Of a DNA stretch of 64,000 nt, positions 1 through 10,141 are shown piece by piece. Source of the stretch: Oxytricha trifallax. Lineage: Eukaryota; Ciliophora; Spirotrichea; Sporadotrichida; Oxytrichidae. The translations under genes were made by a program, and so were the position numbers. The notes beneath the pieces are model-generated. The model was not told the origin of the DNA and made no database searches. It saw only the letters and a list, made by a program, of their open reading frames with translations. The stretch covers positions 1 to 64,000 of the forward strand of contig ARYC01019328.1 in assembly GCA_000711775.1 (NCBI GenBank). Reading direction: 5' to 3'. Positions within the stretch are counted from its first letter, which is position 1, and the number at the start of each line of letters is the position of its first letter.

Positions 1-105
1 TGTGTTTATATAATTAATATCAATTTTATTTATAGTTAAATTCTAATCATTTGACAATATTTTTTTCAAAGATAATAGTTTTATCTGCTTTTGAATCCAC
101 TTTGA

Positions 106-2369
106 TCATTATAATATACTTTTAATTATGAATTTAATTGTCAATATAATTAATTGAATTATACTATAGCTCTAATTCAATCTATTGGGTACATTTTCAT
201 TTCTTATAACCTTATTTGCTTCCATCAACCCACTTCTACTATGACTATTTTCATCATCATTATTAGTATAATTCCTAATGCTACTCTTCAAATTCCGAGT
301 ATTATTCTATCCAAAAGCACTTCTCTGGAGTCTTTCCCCACTCTTGAGCACCTCTCTCTGTACTTTCTAATCCTCCAGTATTTACCTATAAACCTTCTTC
401 TAATCCTCCTTCATCTCCCTTAATTGCAGTTCTTAACTTCGGTTTACTTACTACCGTTCCATTTCTTTCTATCTAATGATATCTTTTTCTCTTCTTAGAT
501 AGTTTTATTAGTCCAGTTTCGATTGGAGTTGGAGGTTTAAGTGGGCTTGGTAGGATTATCGACGTTGGGTGTCTTGTTCTAATTTCTTCTCATAAATATT
601 CACATTTCTCTATTGAGCTTATAAAAAATTTGAAATATAATATCCAAGAAATCATAGGAGCCACAATAAATTATTAAGCTAAATATTTTTAGCTAATGTG
701 AGGTTATAATTATTAAGTTAAAACATAAGCTTAAAACAGTATTTCTTTTTCTTTCATTTACTCAACCAATTTCTAAGCATTCTAAGGTATATAAACATTC
801 TCTAAATGATGATTGAATAACTACTCCTACCTCTCTTATGCATTTTTCAATCTGTTCTGATATCTCTACTATTCAATATAAAAAGCGTCATGTTGATTCG
901 GGTAAGAATTTTGTAGCAATAAATCAGAGATTTTAATTGGAGATTTTTAAGGAGACAAATTTATTGGTTTAAAATTCTCTACTTAATCTTAGTTTGTGCT
1001 TGAGTCAATGGTGTAGTTTTTAAAATCTTGATTCTACAAGGGAATTTGAGAATAATTATCAACTTCTATTTAATCATAACTTCCTGGATTTTATTGCTTC
1101 TCATTTTATGGATATTGATCTTTGTCTATTCCAATATAAACATTGAATACAATTTATACTAACTTACATAAATTTAGCAATAATATAAGTTTATTGGTCA
1201 ACAAATGTTTTGGATTAATTTTTAAATCTATCAACATCAATTTCGTAATTATTAGTATTATAATGTTTCATTGAAGAGGGCATTTAACTATCAATTTGAG
1301 TCTCTTTGAGTTCAAGTTTAAATTTATCTTTATTGTTATTATCATATTCGTTCATTAGTAAATTATCCACACTTTGGGAGTTAAAGTTGTCAAAATTATC
1401 TGTTTTTAGATTCTTTTAATAATTCTAATTTTATTGGTGAAGTCTCAAATCCGATTTTTCATAGTTATAATTGCTGTTATAACTTAAAAACATTTCATAT
1501 TTAAAACTATGGAAAATTAAATTAAAATGGTAATTCCATGATAAAGTAGTTAAATTAATAAATAAGCAAATTTGAATTGACAATGAAATTAATTAAAATT
1601 TCGAAGTTTATTCAATAATGAATTCTTATAAAAATGATAATGTGTTTTATAAGATTTATCAAATTTTATAAATATAATCTTGATAAGTTATATTAAAATG
1701 CAATCTTTAGCTTCTAGAATTTTAAGGTAATCTTCCAGCTGGCGTAATAGATTAAACTTGATTGTTAAATGTATGTAAATTACTAATATAATTTGGTTTT
1801 ATGGCAATTTTACTCTCTGTTTGATTAAAATAATCAGAATTATTGTAAAGTCCTGATGTTTTATTATGTTACTCATTATTACTATCATATGAATTATTCA
1901 GCAAATTTGGCTTTAATTTCGATTAGTAGTTTCTTGTTTAAGAATTAGAAGTCAAGCCACCACGCATCATATTTTGATATCTATCTTTCACACCTTGACT
2001 ACTGTAATTATTCAATTAGTCCAGTTGATAATTATTGAAGTTTCTACTGTCTTACATAAGATTATTATCACGATTTTATTCTGTTTTATCCTATTAACTA
2101 TTTTTTATTTACAAATTTTTACTCATTAAATTAATGTTTAATCTCGGTCTATCCATATTGCTTTATGTAAAAATATGATCATTATTGGTATCTTGTAATT
2201 TATCATTTAAGAGCACAGATCTATTCAAGCTCACTTTGGGCAATGAATTACTGGAATGATTAGAGTTATAGTGCAGGTTTTTATCTGGGAAACGCTTCTT
2301 TTTTGGGGAGTTAGACACGTCCACGGGTGGGGAGAAGCTGCTTAAACGCAGGGATGTACCCATTATCAT
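106..2369 (-). CDS. Asn/Gln-rich coiled-coil protein, split by at least three IESs
   Basis: Read with TAA/TAG as Gln, the minus strand is open from ATG at 2369 (MIMGTSLRLSSF) to TGA at 106-108, about 630 residues once three inserts are removed. The N-terminal third is rich in Asn, Ser and Gln (low complexity). The C-terminal third is charged and heptad-like (KKLEQDTQRRQSYQAHL, REMKEDQKKVYRQILEDQKV), consistent with a coiled coil. Reading frame is restored across three AT-rich inserts at direct repeats ATTAAAATG, TATTG and AGCTTA (top strand). I recognise no catalytic domain and the function is unknown; a structural or cytoskeletal role would be a guess. The 3' end is the first TGA in frame; the upstream of two close ATGs was taken as the start. 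Confidence 0.7.
616..727. other. IES, 112 bp, pointer AGCTTA
   Basis: AGCTTA occurs at 616-621 and 728-733 in the same codon phase of the minus-strand gene. Removing one repeat plus the DNA between joins ...KEKEILFQA to QQRNVNIYEKK without a TGA. The insert itself is AT-rich and gives no sensible protein. Confidence 0.6.
1113..1191. other. IES, 79 bp, pointer TATTG
   Basis: TATTG at 1113-1117 and 1192-1196 sits in equal codon phase. Joining gives KTFVDQYPQNEKQQ, whereas reading straight through meets TGA and shifts frame. The insert also contains a GTAAGT..TAG pair of 42 nt that looks like an intron, but splicing that would not restore the frame, so the IES reading is preferred. Confidence 0.5.
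1521..1691. other. IES, 171 bp, pointer ATTAAAATG
   Basis: A 9-bp direct repeat ATTAAAATG lies at 1521-1529 and 1692-1700. On the minus strand it joins ...SQRLHFN to LIFHSFKYEMF in frame. The insert is AT-rich and runs into TGA if translated. Confidence 0.65.
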
Positions 2370-2504
2370 TTTATATATCTGTTTAATTTTTATTTTAATT
2401 TTAAGATTTATATTAATTTGAGTGATCCAAATGGCTCAAAGATTATACAAATAAATTTTGAAGGGAATTAAATAATAATTATTATTAATAGAGAATAAAT
2501 ATTA

Positions 2505-5500
2505 ATGAAAGATCAAAGTAATCAGAATAAATAATTGCATAGATTAGGTTAATCACCAAACAATCCTTAAATTTCCAAAAACACTTCATTAGAAAGAAAA
2601 TATCAATCAACAAACAATACTAAACATTAAAATTAGGGGTATCTGAACAAATTACTAAAAAACTAAGAATATAACAATCCAAATGAATAGCAGATGTTTA
2701 TTAATATACAATCAAAATAAGCATGAACCCTCTATTTCATTTGTTTTAATAATTTTTACTACAAATATATTTAAAGCATTTTTTAATGCACAGTTTATAT
2801 TTGAATTATATATAATTTATTAAAACTTAAATTTTAGTTTATTTTATATTTATTCATATATTAATTTATCATGTTATATAAATCTATCTGCAAAAATTAA
2901 AAAAAATATGATCTTTTATATTTCTTGTATAATTTTAATTGAATATATAAAAATTTGCATTATATATAACAAGTTTAATTAAATTAAGGTTTTGTGTGAG
3001 TTTCCCAAAAATAAACAATCAAAACTTAAGAGGAATGTAAAATTATTCTTATAAGTAAATAATATTTTGGAAGTTTTGATTTTGTTTTTAACCTTCATAA
3101 AACTAATTCTAGACCTGCAACTGCAAAATAATCAAACAATCTAAATACTCATACAGATCCTAAAATTATCATCATTTTCATTATTTTTTATGCATTTTAT
3201 TAGTTAATAAATATTTTAGATATACAATTGACAATTATCACTCAGAATTATGCAAACAATCTTATAGCTAACTCGGAGGTAAAAGGAAGGAAGAACCCTC
3301 TCTAATAAATTAATGACAAGAATTAAATATAGATAAATCTCGAAATGCCAATCATGGTTAATTATAAATTGCTTAGTAACGATGGTAAAAGCACAATCGA
3401 TCTCAACAATTACAGTCTAAATTAAAGTTAGTATTTCTAATCCTAAGCAAATAGTAGTATCGAAAAATATATTGCGTATATATGGTTTAAATTTATTTAT
3501 GTGGACTTAATAATTAGTATGGTACATCAGATTTAGGGTTTAAGTCCTTATTCAACCATGAATAAATCTAATATCTTTGGAAACTCAATCTCAAATACAG
3601 GATTTTCAATCAGGAAAAATAGCCTTCCGAGATAGGCAAAAATTAATCGTACCAATTTTAATTTTTATTATATTATACTTTAATATACCGATTGGAGCAG
3701 CGATAGAATAAGCCACTAAAAGCCTTAAAATGTATATGATTCCAACGGTGACTTCAATCAATTTAAATAGTTATTCACATTCTTATTTATTTTTTAATAT
3801 AATCACAGCACTCAGATCAGTTTAATTGAGTCACTAAAATAAAAGTAAAACTAACTCATCCAAAATAATTTTGACAAATATTTCCACAATCATAACGCTT
3901 AATCTCAAAATCATAGATCACATTAGCAAGGTAGAGATATTCAGAAATAATAAATAAAGCAAAAGATGAATTTGGATTAATCAGTGAGAAGTGTGCTTGA
4001 TAAGAACGATGTGGGAGGTGTCATTAAGAACTTATTTAAAAACTAGAATATAGTAAATAATATTGAAGGAATACTTTCAAAGTTGAGAAATTAATATAAC
4101 TTAAGGAAATTTAATTCAAATTAGTAGCGGTTAAAATTAAGCCTTATTGGACGAACTCTAGCATAATAGATTGGAAAATTTAAAATTAACTGGGCATTTT
4201 AATGTGGTACTTTTTATTTCATAATAGGGACCTTTTAACATGACTTTAATTAGTACCTCTAATTAATTAAATTATGCAGTCCAATTAGAGTCGAGAAAAC
4301 AAGCTCCAGAAATAAGATAAAATGCTTCTTCAAATAATATAGTCCAGAAAATTTCGAATATCTTTCAACTGAGCCTTAGATCTTCCAAATATATTTAACT
4401 ACCACTCATTTTATTTAATATTTACTTAACTTTAATGAATTTCCCAATTCTGAATGTATTTCTACAATGGTGGGTATCAATCAGTAAATAATAGCAAAAA
4501 CATGTTCTATTAAAATGACAATAGCCTGTATTATAATTAATAGCAAGAAATTAATGGGTTATTCGCTAAAAGTACAACTAATTTATGAACGGTATATTTA
4601 ATTAATATATAAATTACTAAGAATATTTATGGAAAATACATATGCGAATTTATATTACCCATAATCACAAATAAACTCAACTAAAAATAGATCAATGCTT
4701 GCTAGTAATTAGCAGAGCACAAAATCTTTAGTTCCACTCTCCTCCTCGCATGATAATAGTCAATCAAGAATACCAATTTTTTAAAATTATTGCAGTATTT
4801 AATTTATTTTTTTTATTTTATGTTAAAATTGGACTAGAATTAAATTAATGGCATCCCCTTAAATTAAGTGTTAAATGAGTACACATAAAAGTAGAAAGAT
4901 TAACATAATTAGCTAATGCAGTCAAATCAGAAGAAAAGTGTGAGGGCTTTTGATAATGTGCAGGTTATGGAATATATGGATAGATTTGATCATAAGCAAA
5001 CATCCTCAAAAAGCAATTTTAATCCTTCCCCTATCAATAAGAATAAAAGTATACTAATAACTATTTATTAAGCTTGACTATTAAGTATATACAAATAAAA
5101 ATTATATGACCATTAATAAAAGTAATACACAAATACAGGTTGATTTTCAAATAAGGCAAAGTTTGATGTTAGATTCCTCTAACACTCTCGAGCTCAAAGG
5201 CTCAATCATCACTCCGTAAGTTATACATATCAAAATATTTGATTATTTATTATAGTAAAATAATGATAATGAAGAAACCACAGTAAATCTCCTCTCCTCC
5301 TATATTTCTTAGAAAATAGCTCAATACTAATTCTACTCAGACTAAAAATTTCATTCTTAGTGATTTATAAAATAGTAAAGATGTAGATAATCATGACTTT
5401 TTACAAGAAAACTAAAACATTAATCAGGATTTAGTTACTGACTTTACTGTGACTTACAATTAATATTGCATTCATATAATTTGGTTTTTATTTGATAAAC

Positions 5501-6112
5501 CTTTAAACTAAAATATCATTTATTAAGCCACATTAAAATTTTTATGTTAAACGATTGATTTGTTTATTAATTAATTACTTTACCCAATATCAAGGTAAAA
5601 GATAACACGCAAGTAAATTCAATCCACTACTTATTTCTAATAAGAACCTATTCTCAAACAACAACGATAGATAAAAAATTCTTAATTAATCACAAGACCA
5701 AACTTTGAAGTCTTTCTCAAAGTTTGAAGTAAATAAGTCAATCAATAACCACTAATAAAACTTGGGATATTAAGAAAAAACTAGTTATAGTTTAGCAGCT
5801 AAGAGGTAAATCAAACCTCATCATAAAAAAAGAAATTCCTTCAGAACTTTATCTAAAAATACGAGAAAAACAAAGAATGAATAAATAGAGTCAATTTTAC
5901 CATAAAACTTGATTTCAAATTAAGTAACTGAAGATCTGAGTAAAAGTGTGTAATAAATTTAAGACTAAATTACTGTAGATGTCAAAGATAATGTTGAAGA
6001 AAATGGAATTAGTAAAAGCGAAGCGAATAATTTGAATGGAAATACTGTGAAAATTAAAGCAAAAAGAGTGCAGAGTGCAAATGTAAAAAACAGAATAAAA
6101 CAAAACAAATGA
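2505..6112 (+). CDS. Long Asn/Ser/Gln-rich protein of unknown function, several IESs
   Basis: Starts at ATG 2505 (MKDQSNQNKQLHRLGQS) and ends at TGA 6110-6112 (KAKRVQSANVKNRIKQNK). Long stretches between are open in ciliate code and rich in Asn, Ser, Gln and Lys, for example SNIFGNSISNTGFSIRKNSL near 3560-3620 and QSVRSVLDKNDVGGVIKNLF near 3985-4040. The open stretches change frame at AT-rich inserts, as expected of IESs; only one (2709-3015) and one intron (5216-5255) were placed with confidence. The last 550 bp (5560-6112) is one clean frame. Roughly 900 residues are expected. No known domain was recognised. It ends 150 bp before the CDC123 start on the same strand. Confidence 0.6.
2709..3015. 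other. IES, 307 bp, pointer CAATCAAAA
   Basis: CAATCAAAA at 2709-2717 and 3016-3024, in the same codon phase of the plus-strand gene (FINIQSK joined to LKRN). The insert is strongly AT-rich and closed in all plus-strand frames. Confidence 0.55.
5216..5255 (+). other. Intron, 40 nt
   Basis: GTAAGT at 5216 and TATAG ending at 5255. Splicing joins ...GSIITP to KIMIMKKPQQISSPP and keeps the frame open to about 5460; the unspliced frame meets TGA at about 5360. Confidence 0.6.
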
Positions 6113-6261
6113 TATGAAATTATATATTAAAGTTGATACACTATCATAACTTATTTGATTTGATAATACATTAGATTTCGAAGAAGAGTTCATCATCAAT
6201 TACAATATAGCATGAATTAATATAAATAAATAATATCAATAAATTATAATAAATTAATTCA

Positions 6262-6615
6262 ATGGACACAACAACAAAAACAGAACCGATCTCGGAGTAA
6301 CAAACTTAAGAACCATCAACTAAAACTTAAGTGCTGACTCCACTTTAAGAAGAGTATCGTTTGAGAATAATTAAGACTTAATTTTAAGAATGGTATCCAT
6401 ATTTCAAGAAGCATTCTTTCAAAGCAGAAATAATTGAATTAAGTCCCAGATTTATTGATTATCTCAATTAAGATGGGGTGTTTTTGCCAGAACAAGAGCC
6501 TGAACAAGATAGCGATAGTGATGATAGTTAAGAAGAAGATAGCAAGCAATCAAAAGACAGTTAATCAATCAATAAGATTTAAGATCCAGAAGTGAGATAA
6601 GCATTTTTATAAGAA
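6262..6615 (+). CDS. CDC123: CDC123 family protein, N-terminal segment (scrambled gene, MDS 1)
   Basis: ATG at 6262 opens a 118-residue segment ending at an 18-bp pointer. It reads MDTTTKTEPISEQQTQEP and then the family hallmark EWYPYFKKHSFKAEIIEL followed by FIDYLNQDG and FLPEQEPEQDSDSDD. CDC123 proteins are ATP-grasp-fold factors needed to assemble translation factor eIF2 in the cytoplasm. The rest of the protein is on the opposite strand at 7430-8303. The junction is TAAGCATTTTTATAAGAA, present here at 6598-6615 and in reverse complement at 8286-8303. Past the pointer the plus-strand frame soon meets TGA. Making the functional gene therefore needs inversion of one piece, a scrambled arrangement known from stichotrich ciliates. 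Confidence 0.85.
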
Positions 6616-6765
6616 TTCACATAAATTCAAGTCTTTTGAACACTAATTGAAAATTTTAGTTAAATTTTATTTTAATTAAAAACACAAAATAATTCAGCTC
6701 TTTTCTATTAACACTAATTGCACCTTACAATTTATAAATTTAATTAGTTTTATATTTATTGTGCA

Positions 6766-7370
6766 ATGTCTTAGTTTGGATTGTCCACTCAGAACAGATT
6801 TGAAAGGCCGAAAGATAGTAAATTATTTAGTGGATTATAACAATGATATTTCTATTAGATTGTAAGCCTGGACCTGGTCATTATGAAAGAGCCTCTCTTC
6901 ACAATGCAATTTAAGTTTAATAGTTTTTTATTAAATCTCAATTTCTGTTTATTATTATAATAATAATAATATTATGCAATAGGGATGGCAAGTAAGAACT
7001 TAGAGAAAAGATCAAATTTAATGCCAACTTCTTATGCCTTTGGTAGAAATCCAAATTAAGAATGCCATCATCTTTAATGCTCACCAAGAGTCAACTAGCA
7101 ATAAGTTTAATCATAGTTTTCAAGCATCATTAGCAACAATAGTATGTAATTTAATATGGTATTTGAGGCTAACTTTCACATATTATTAAGAATATTAAAC
7201 TGAATTGATTTATAGTGTAGTTGAGGTCAAGTTCGATTGATAAAATTAAAGCATAAAAATGCTAAATGCAAAGTCCAGTCAGAACTATCTCAACTCATGA
7301 GTGTAAGAATTATAGTTTTCTTAAATTTATTCATTTAGATACTTTGAAAGATGATATTTTAGTGAAGAAT
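6766..7370 (+). CDS. Small gene with an STPG-like (PG-rich repeat) motif, lying between the two CDC123 pieces
   Basis: ATG at 6766 reads MSQFGLSTQNRFERPKDSKLF, and after an insert the frame KPGPGHYERASLHNAIQ follows (about 6870-6915). FG-S/T-x-x-RF followed by PGPGxY is the pattern of sperm-tail PG-rich (STPG/SHIPPO) repeats, found in microtubule-associated ciliary proteins. Further open stretches follow (KNLEKRSNLMPTSYAFGRN near 6990-7045; KIKAQKCQMQSPVRTISTHE near 7240-7300). Exact exon and IES borders were not resolved and the 3' end is approximate. It sits inside the space between oppositely oriented CDC123 pieces, so it is physically interleaved with that gene. Confidence 0.45.
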
Positions 7371-7429
7371 GAATAAAATATCCATGAAATCAAATCAAAT
7401 AAAGCTATAGAAATAAATGTACATAATCA

Positions 7430-8303
7430 TCATTAATTAAAAACTTTATCATTCATATTTTTCATAAACTCCTGCATTCTGTCCATGTCTTCAAAATCCT
7501 ATAAAACAAATTAAAATTCAAATTCAATTAATTATATAATGACTTACAGCTGGTACTTTGAACTAATTGACATCCGATGGCATTATCTGTCCATTATTCT
7601 CAACAACTCTAATCCTCCCATCAAATTAAATTTTACTCAAATCTTTTTAATTTAGCTCATCCCACTAAAATAAGAGTGAATCCACGCTTTCTGGTATCCA
7701 CGGATTAATATCAATTAGCCACACTCGTGACTTAGGTGGCACATCAACATACACATCGATTACATAGTCACTCATCTCACTGCAATAATCCATCATTGAT
7801 TGTTTAATACTGTTGTTAAAGAATTCTGAAATGTTTCTGGCAATTTACCTATTGTTTACTTCATCATAAAGGAATTGATAAAAAGCAGTGCAATCTCTTT
7901 AAGATATTCCAACAAGAGTATGGTTTTTTACAAAAACACGGAATTCCATTGATAGATTCAAGTTGTGCCATCGTTTTATTATGAGGTAATGTGGATTTGG
8001 GAGTGTAAATCCTGGAATTGCTTCGTGATAGGGGCAGCTATAATCATGAGCATATTTTATAAAAATATGATTATTCTATTACATCCAAAGTAATTAAATT
8101 ATAAAATTGTTTAGAGCTACGAATTATGATGATTTAAGCAAAGTAAATATCTCATCAGCACTAATACTTTAGAAAGTTGGGTTAAGCCACTCAGCATCCC
8201 TAGGAGCACTCCAATTCAATTTCACAAACACTCCGTTTTCCCATTTTTCAATTATTCTTCCTATTCTCTTTCTTATTTCTGAAACTTCTTATAAAAATGC
8301 TTA
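7430..8303 (-). CDS. CDC123: CDC123 family protein, central and C-terminal segment (inverted MDS)
   Basis: Minus strand from the pointer at 8286-8303 to TGA at 7430-7432. Family motifs in order: GVFVKLNWSAPRDAEWLNPT (the conserved NWSAPRDA block), SADEIFTLLKSSQF, PHYLIIKRWHNLNLSMEFR, KNHTLVGISQRDCTAFYQFL, and VWLIDINPWIPESVDSLLF with the conserved DINPW block used in nucleotide/metal binding. One intron lies at 7499-7547, between VPA and DFEDMD. Joined to the plus-strand segment the product is about 385 residues, the usual length. The stretch near 8040-8120 may hide a further small intron, but no stop interrupts the frame there. Confidence 0.88.
7499..7547 (-). other. Intron in CDC123, 49 nt
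   Basis: On the minus strand GTAAGT starts at 7547 and TATAG ends at 7499. Splicing joins KVPA to DFEDMDRMQEFMKNM in phase 0. Confidence 0.7.
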
Positions 8304-8489
8304 AGATAACAAAATTCTTTAATTATGATTAAAATATTGAATGATTATAACAAACTCTATTTTATAAATAAATATCTTGTATGAAATCTCAAAATTTTAC
8401 TGTTTTCTTACTTATTATTAATCAATTAACTTTTGAAGCTGAGCAGTAAACCTAAGGTATAGTATAATTTATGTTAAAATTTAATTAAA

Positions 8490-10094
8490 TCATATTTAAT
8501 ATGTTTAGCAGCTCTTCCCCTCTTTAATCTTTTAAACCTCAACATTTTTGACTTAGCTTTGACTATTCAAACTAATCATAGATGGTTAATCATTCTTGAA
8601 ACTGGTGTCTTCATATACTTAATGGAATTTCTTATTGTTGTTTTGATAGTTGTTCCAACTGAGACCCCCCTCCCAGGCCTAAAACGAGACCCCTCCCCAC
8701 CCTAACTAGACCCCCCTCCCACCTCAACAACATCCCTATTCATATGAAAATTTTGATTCTCATGTATATATCATTTTCCTTCATGACATCTTGATCTCAT
8801 AATTTTTTTTATTGATAAAATATATCATTTTTTAAAAAAAATATCTTTCCAACAAATCAAAGCTACTCTTTATTAATTTTCTTATTTAACAACTTTCACT
8901 ACCGTCCGTCATCGTTTTTATTGAGATGCTCCAGTAGGAAATTAATTAAAAGTATATTTCCATTTGACTCGATAATATATTAAAATTTATGAGCCAACAA
9001 ACTCATATAACTTTATATTTAAAAAAAGTTGTAATCACTTTATTAATCTATATTAGAAATATGATTGATTTTAATAATAAATTCTTCCAATTTTCTATAA
9101 TTATTACTAATAACATTTTTATAGAAATTAATAGTTATGGAAAAAATTCATTTGAAAGAATATTAAAATAGAACCTATTTAAAAAAATTTTATTAATTTC
9201 AAAATAACTATCTATAAATTAATAAAACATCTTTAAAATAGGTTTTATTTTAATATTTTTTCTTACAAATATTTTTTCCATAACTATTAATTTCTATAAA
9301 AATGTTAATAGTAATAATTATAGAAAATTGGAAAAATTTATTATAAAAATCAATCATATTTCGAATACAGATTAATAAAGTGATTACAACTCTATAAAAA
9401 TAAAGTTATATGAGTTTGTTGGCTCATAAATTTTTATAATATTATAGAGTCAAATAAAAATATACTTTTAATTAATTTCCTATGGGAGCATCTCAAAAAA
9501 AAAGATGACGGACATAGTAAAGCTGTTAAATAAGAAAATTAATAAAGAGTAGCTTTGATTTGTTGGAAAAATATTTTTTTAAAAAAATGATATATTTTAT
9601 CAATAAAAAATATTATGAGATCAAGATATCATGAAGGAAAATGATATAGACATGAGAATAAAAATTTTCATATGAATAGGGATGTTGTTGAGGTGGGAGG
9701 GGGGTCTAGTTAGGATGGGGAGGGGTCTAGTTTTAGGCCTGGGAGGGGGGTGGAGGGGGCTCTCGGTTGGAACAGATAGTCATTAGAGAAGATTTGTTAT
9801 TAATCTTTAGAATATTCTGATTCTTTCTCTGATATGCTGAACACTCCATACTAGGCAGCATCCAAGAAATTTCCATCAATAATACCGTAGTCTTGATCAC
9901 CTTATATCACCACAGTATTAGAAAAGATTATCTCAATTGATAATTAATATGAATCTTTTTAAGATTAAATGTAAATGAGTAATACATTGCTAGGCAGATG
10001 GTGACATTTATATGATTCTTTCATCTGCCTCCAAATCATGAATATCTCCCTCGTCTTTAAATAGCTGCATTACAAATGGTTAATTTGTTGTCAT
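8490..10094 (-). CDS. Small protein of unknown function, coding segment interrupted by a palindromic element
   Basis: Minus strand ATG at 10094 (MTTNQPFVMQLFKDEGDIHD, then LEADERIIQMSPSAQQ). After an AT-rich insert near 9930-10000 the frame resumes as NTVVIQGDQDYGIIDGNFLD and SISEKESEYSKDQQQIFSND. At that point the 1124-bp element 8651-9774 interrupts. Beyond it the same frame continues as QNNNKKFHQVYEDTSFKNDQ and VEVQKIKEGKSCQTYQI, ending at TGA 8490-8492. Keeping one copy of the 6-bp flanking repeat makes the frame continuous (SNDYQNNNKK). About 150 residues; no recognised domain. The first insert was not placed exactly. Confidence 0.6.
8651..9774. mobile_element. 1124-bp palindromic (foldback/MITE-like) element, 6-bp target duplication GATAGT
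   Basis: Two arms of about 555 bp are inverted copies of each other with almost no loop (centre near 9210). The tips are TGTTCCAACTGAGA at the left and its near reverse complement at the right, followed inward by G-rich/C-rich tracts (CCCCCCTCCCAGGCC). The direct repeat GATAGT flanks it at 8645-8650 and 9775-9780. The arms differ by scattered substitutions and small indels. No transposase is encoded; short standard-code ORFs inside the arms are chance. The element lies inside a coding segment of the surrounding minus-strand gene. Confidence 0.85.
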
Positions 10095-10141
10095 TGTAAT
10101 TTAAATATAAAAATATTAAGTTATAAAAGAGCATTTGAGTT

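Noticed and set aside
1144..1185. 42-nt GTAAGT..TAG intron in the first minus-strand gene
   Set aside because: Its removal does not restore the reading frame, whereas the TATTG pointer junction does.
5915..6199. 94-codon minus-strand hydrophobic ORF that looks like a membrane protein
   Set aside because: It is the antisense shadow of the clean plus-strand frame ending at 6112; Lys/Asn codons read as Phe/Leu/Ile on the other strand.
8989..9171. 60-codon plus-strand ORF
   Set aside because: It lies wholly in one arm of the palindromic element, has low complexity, and is not preserved in the other arm.
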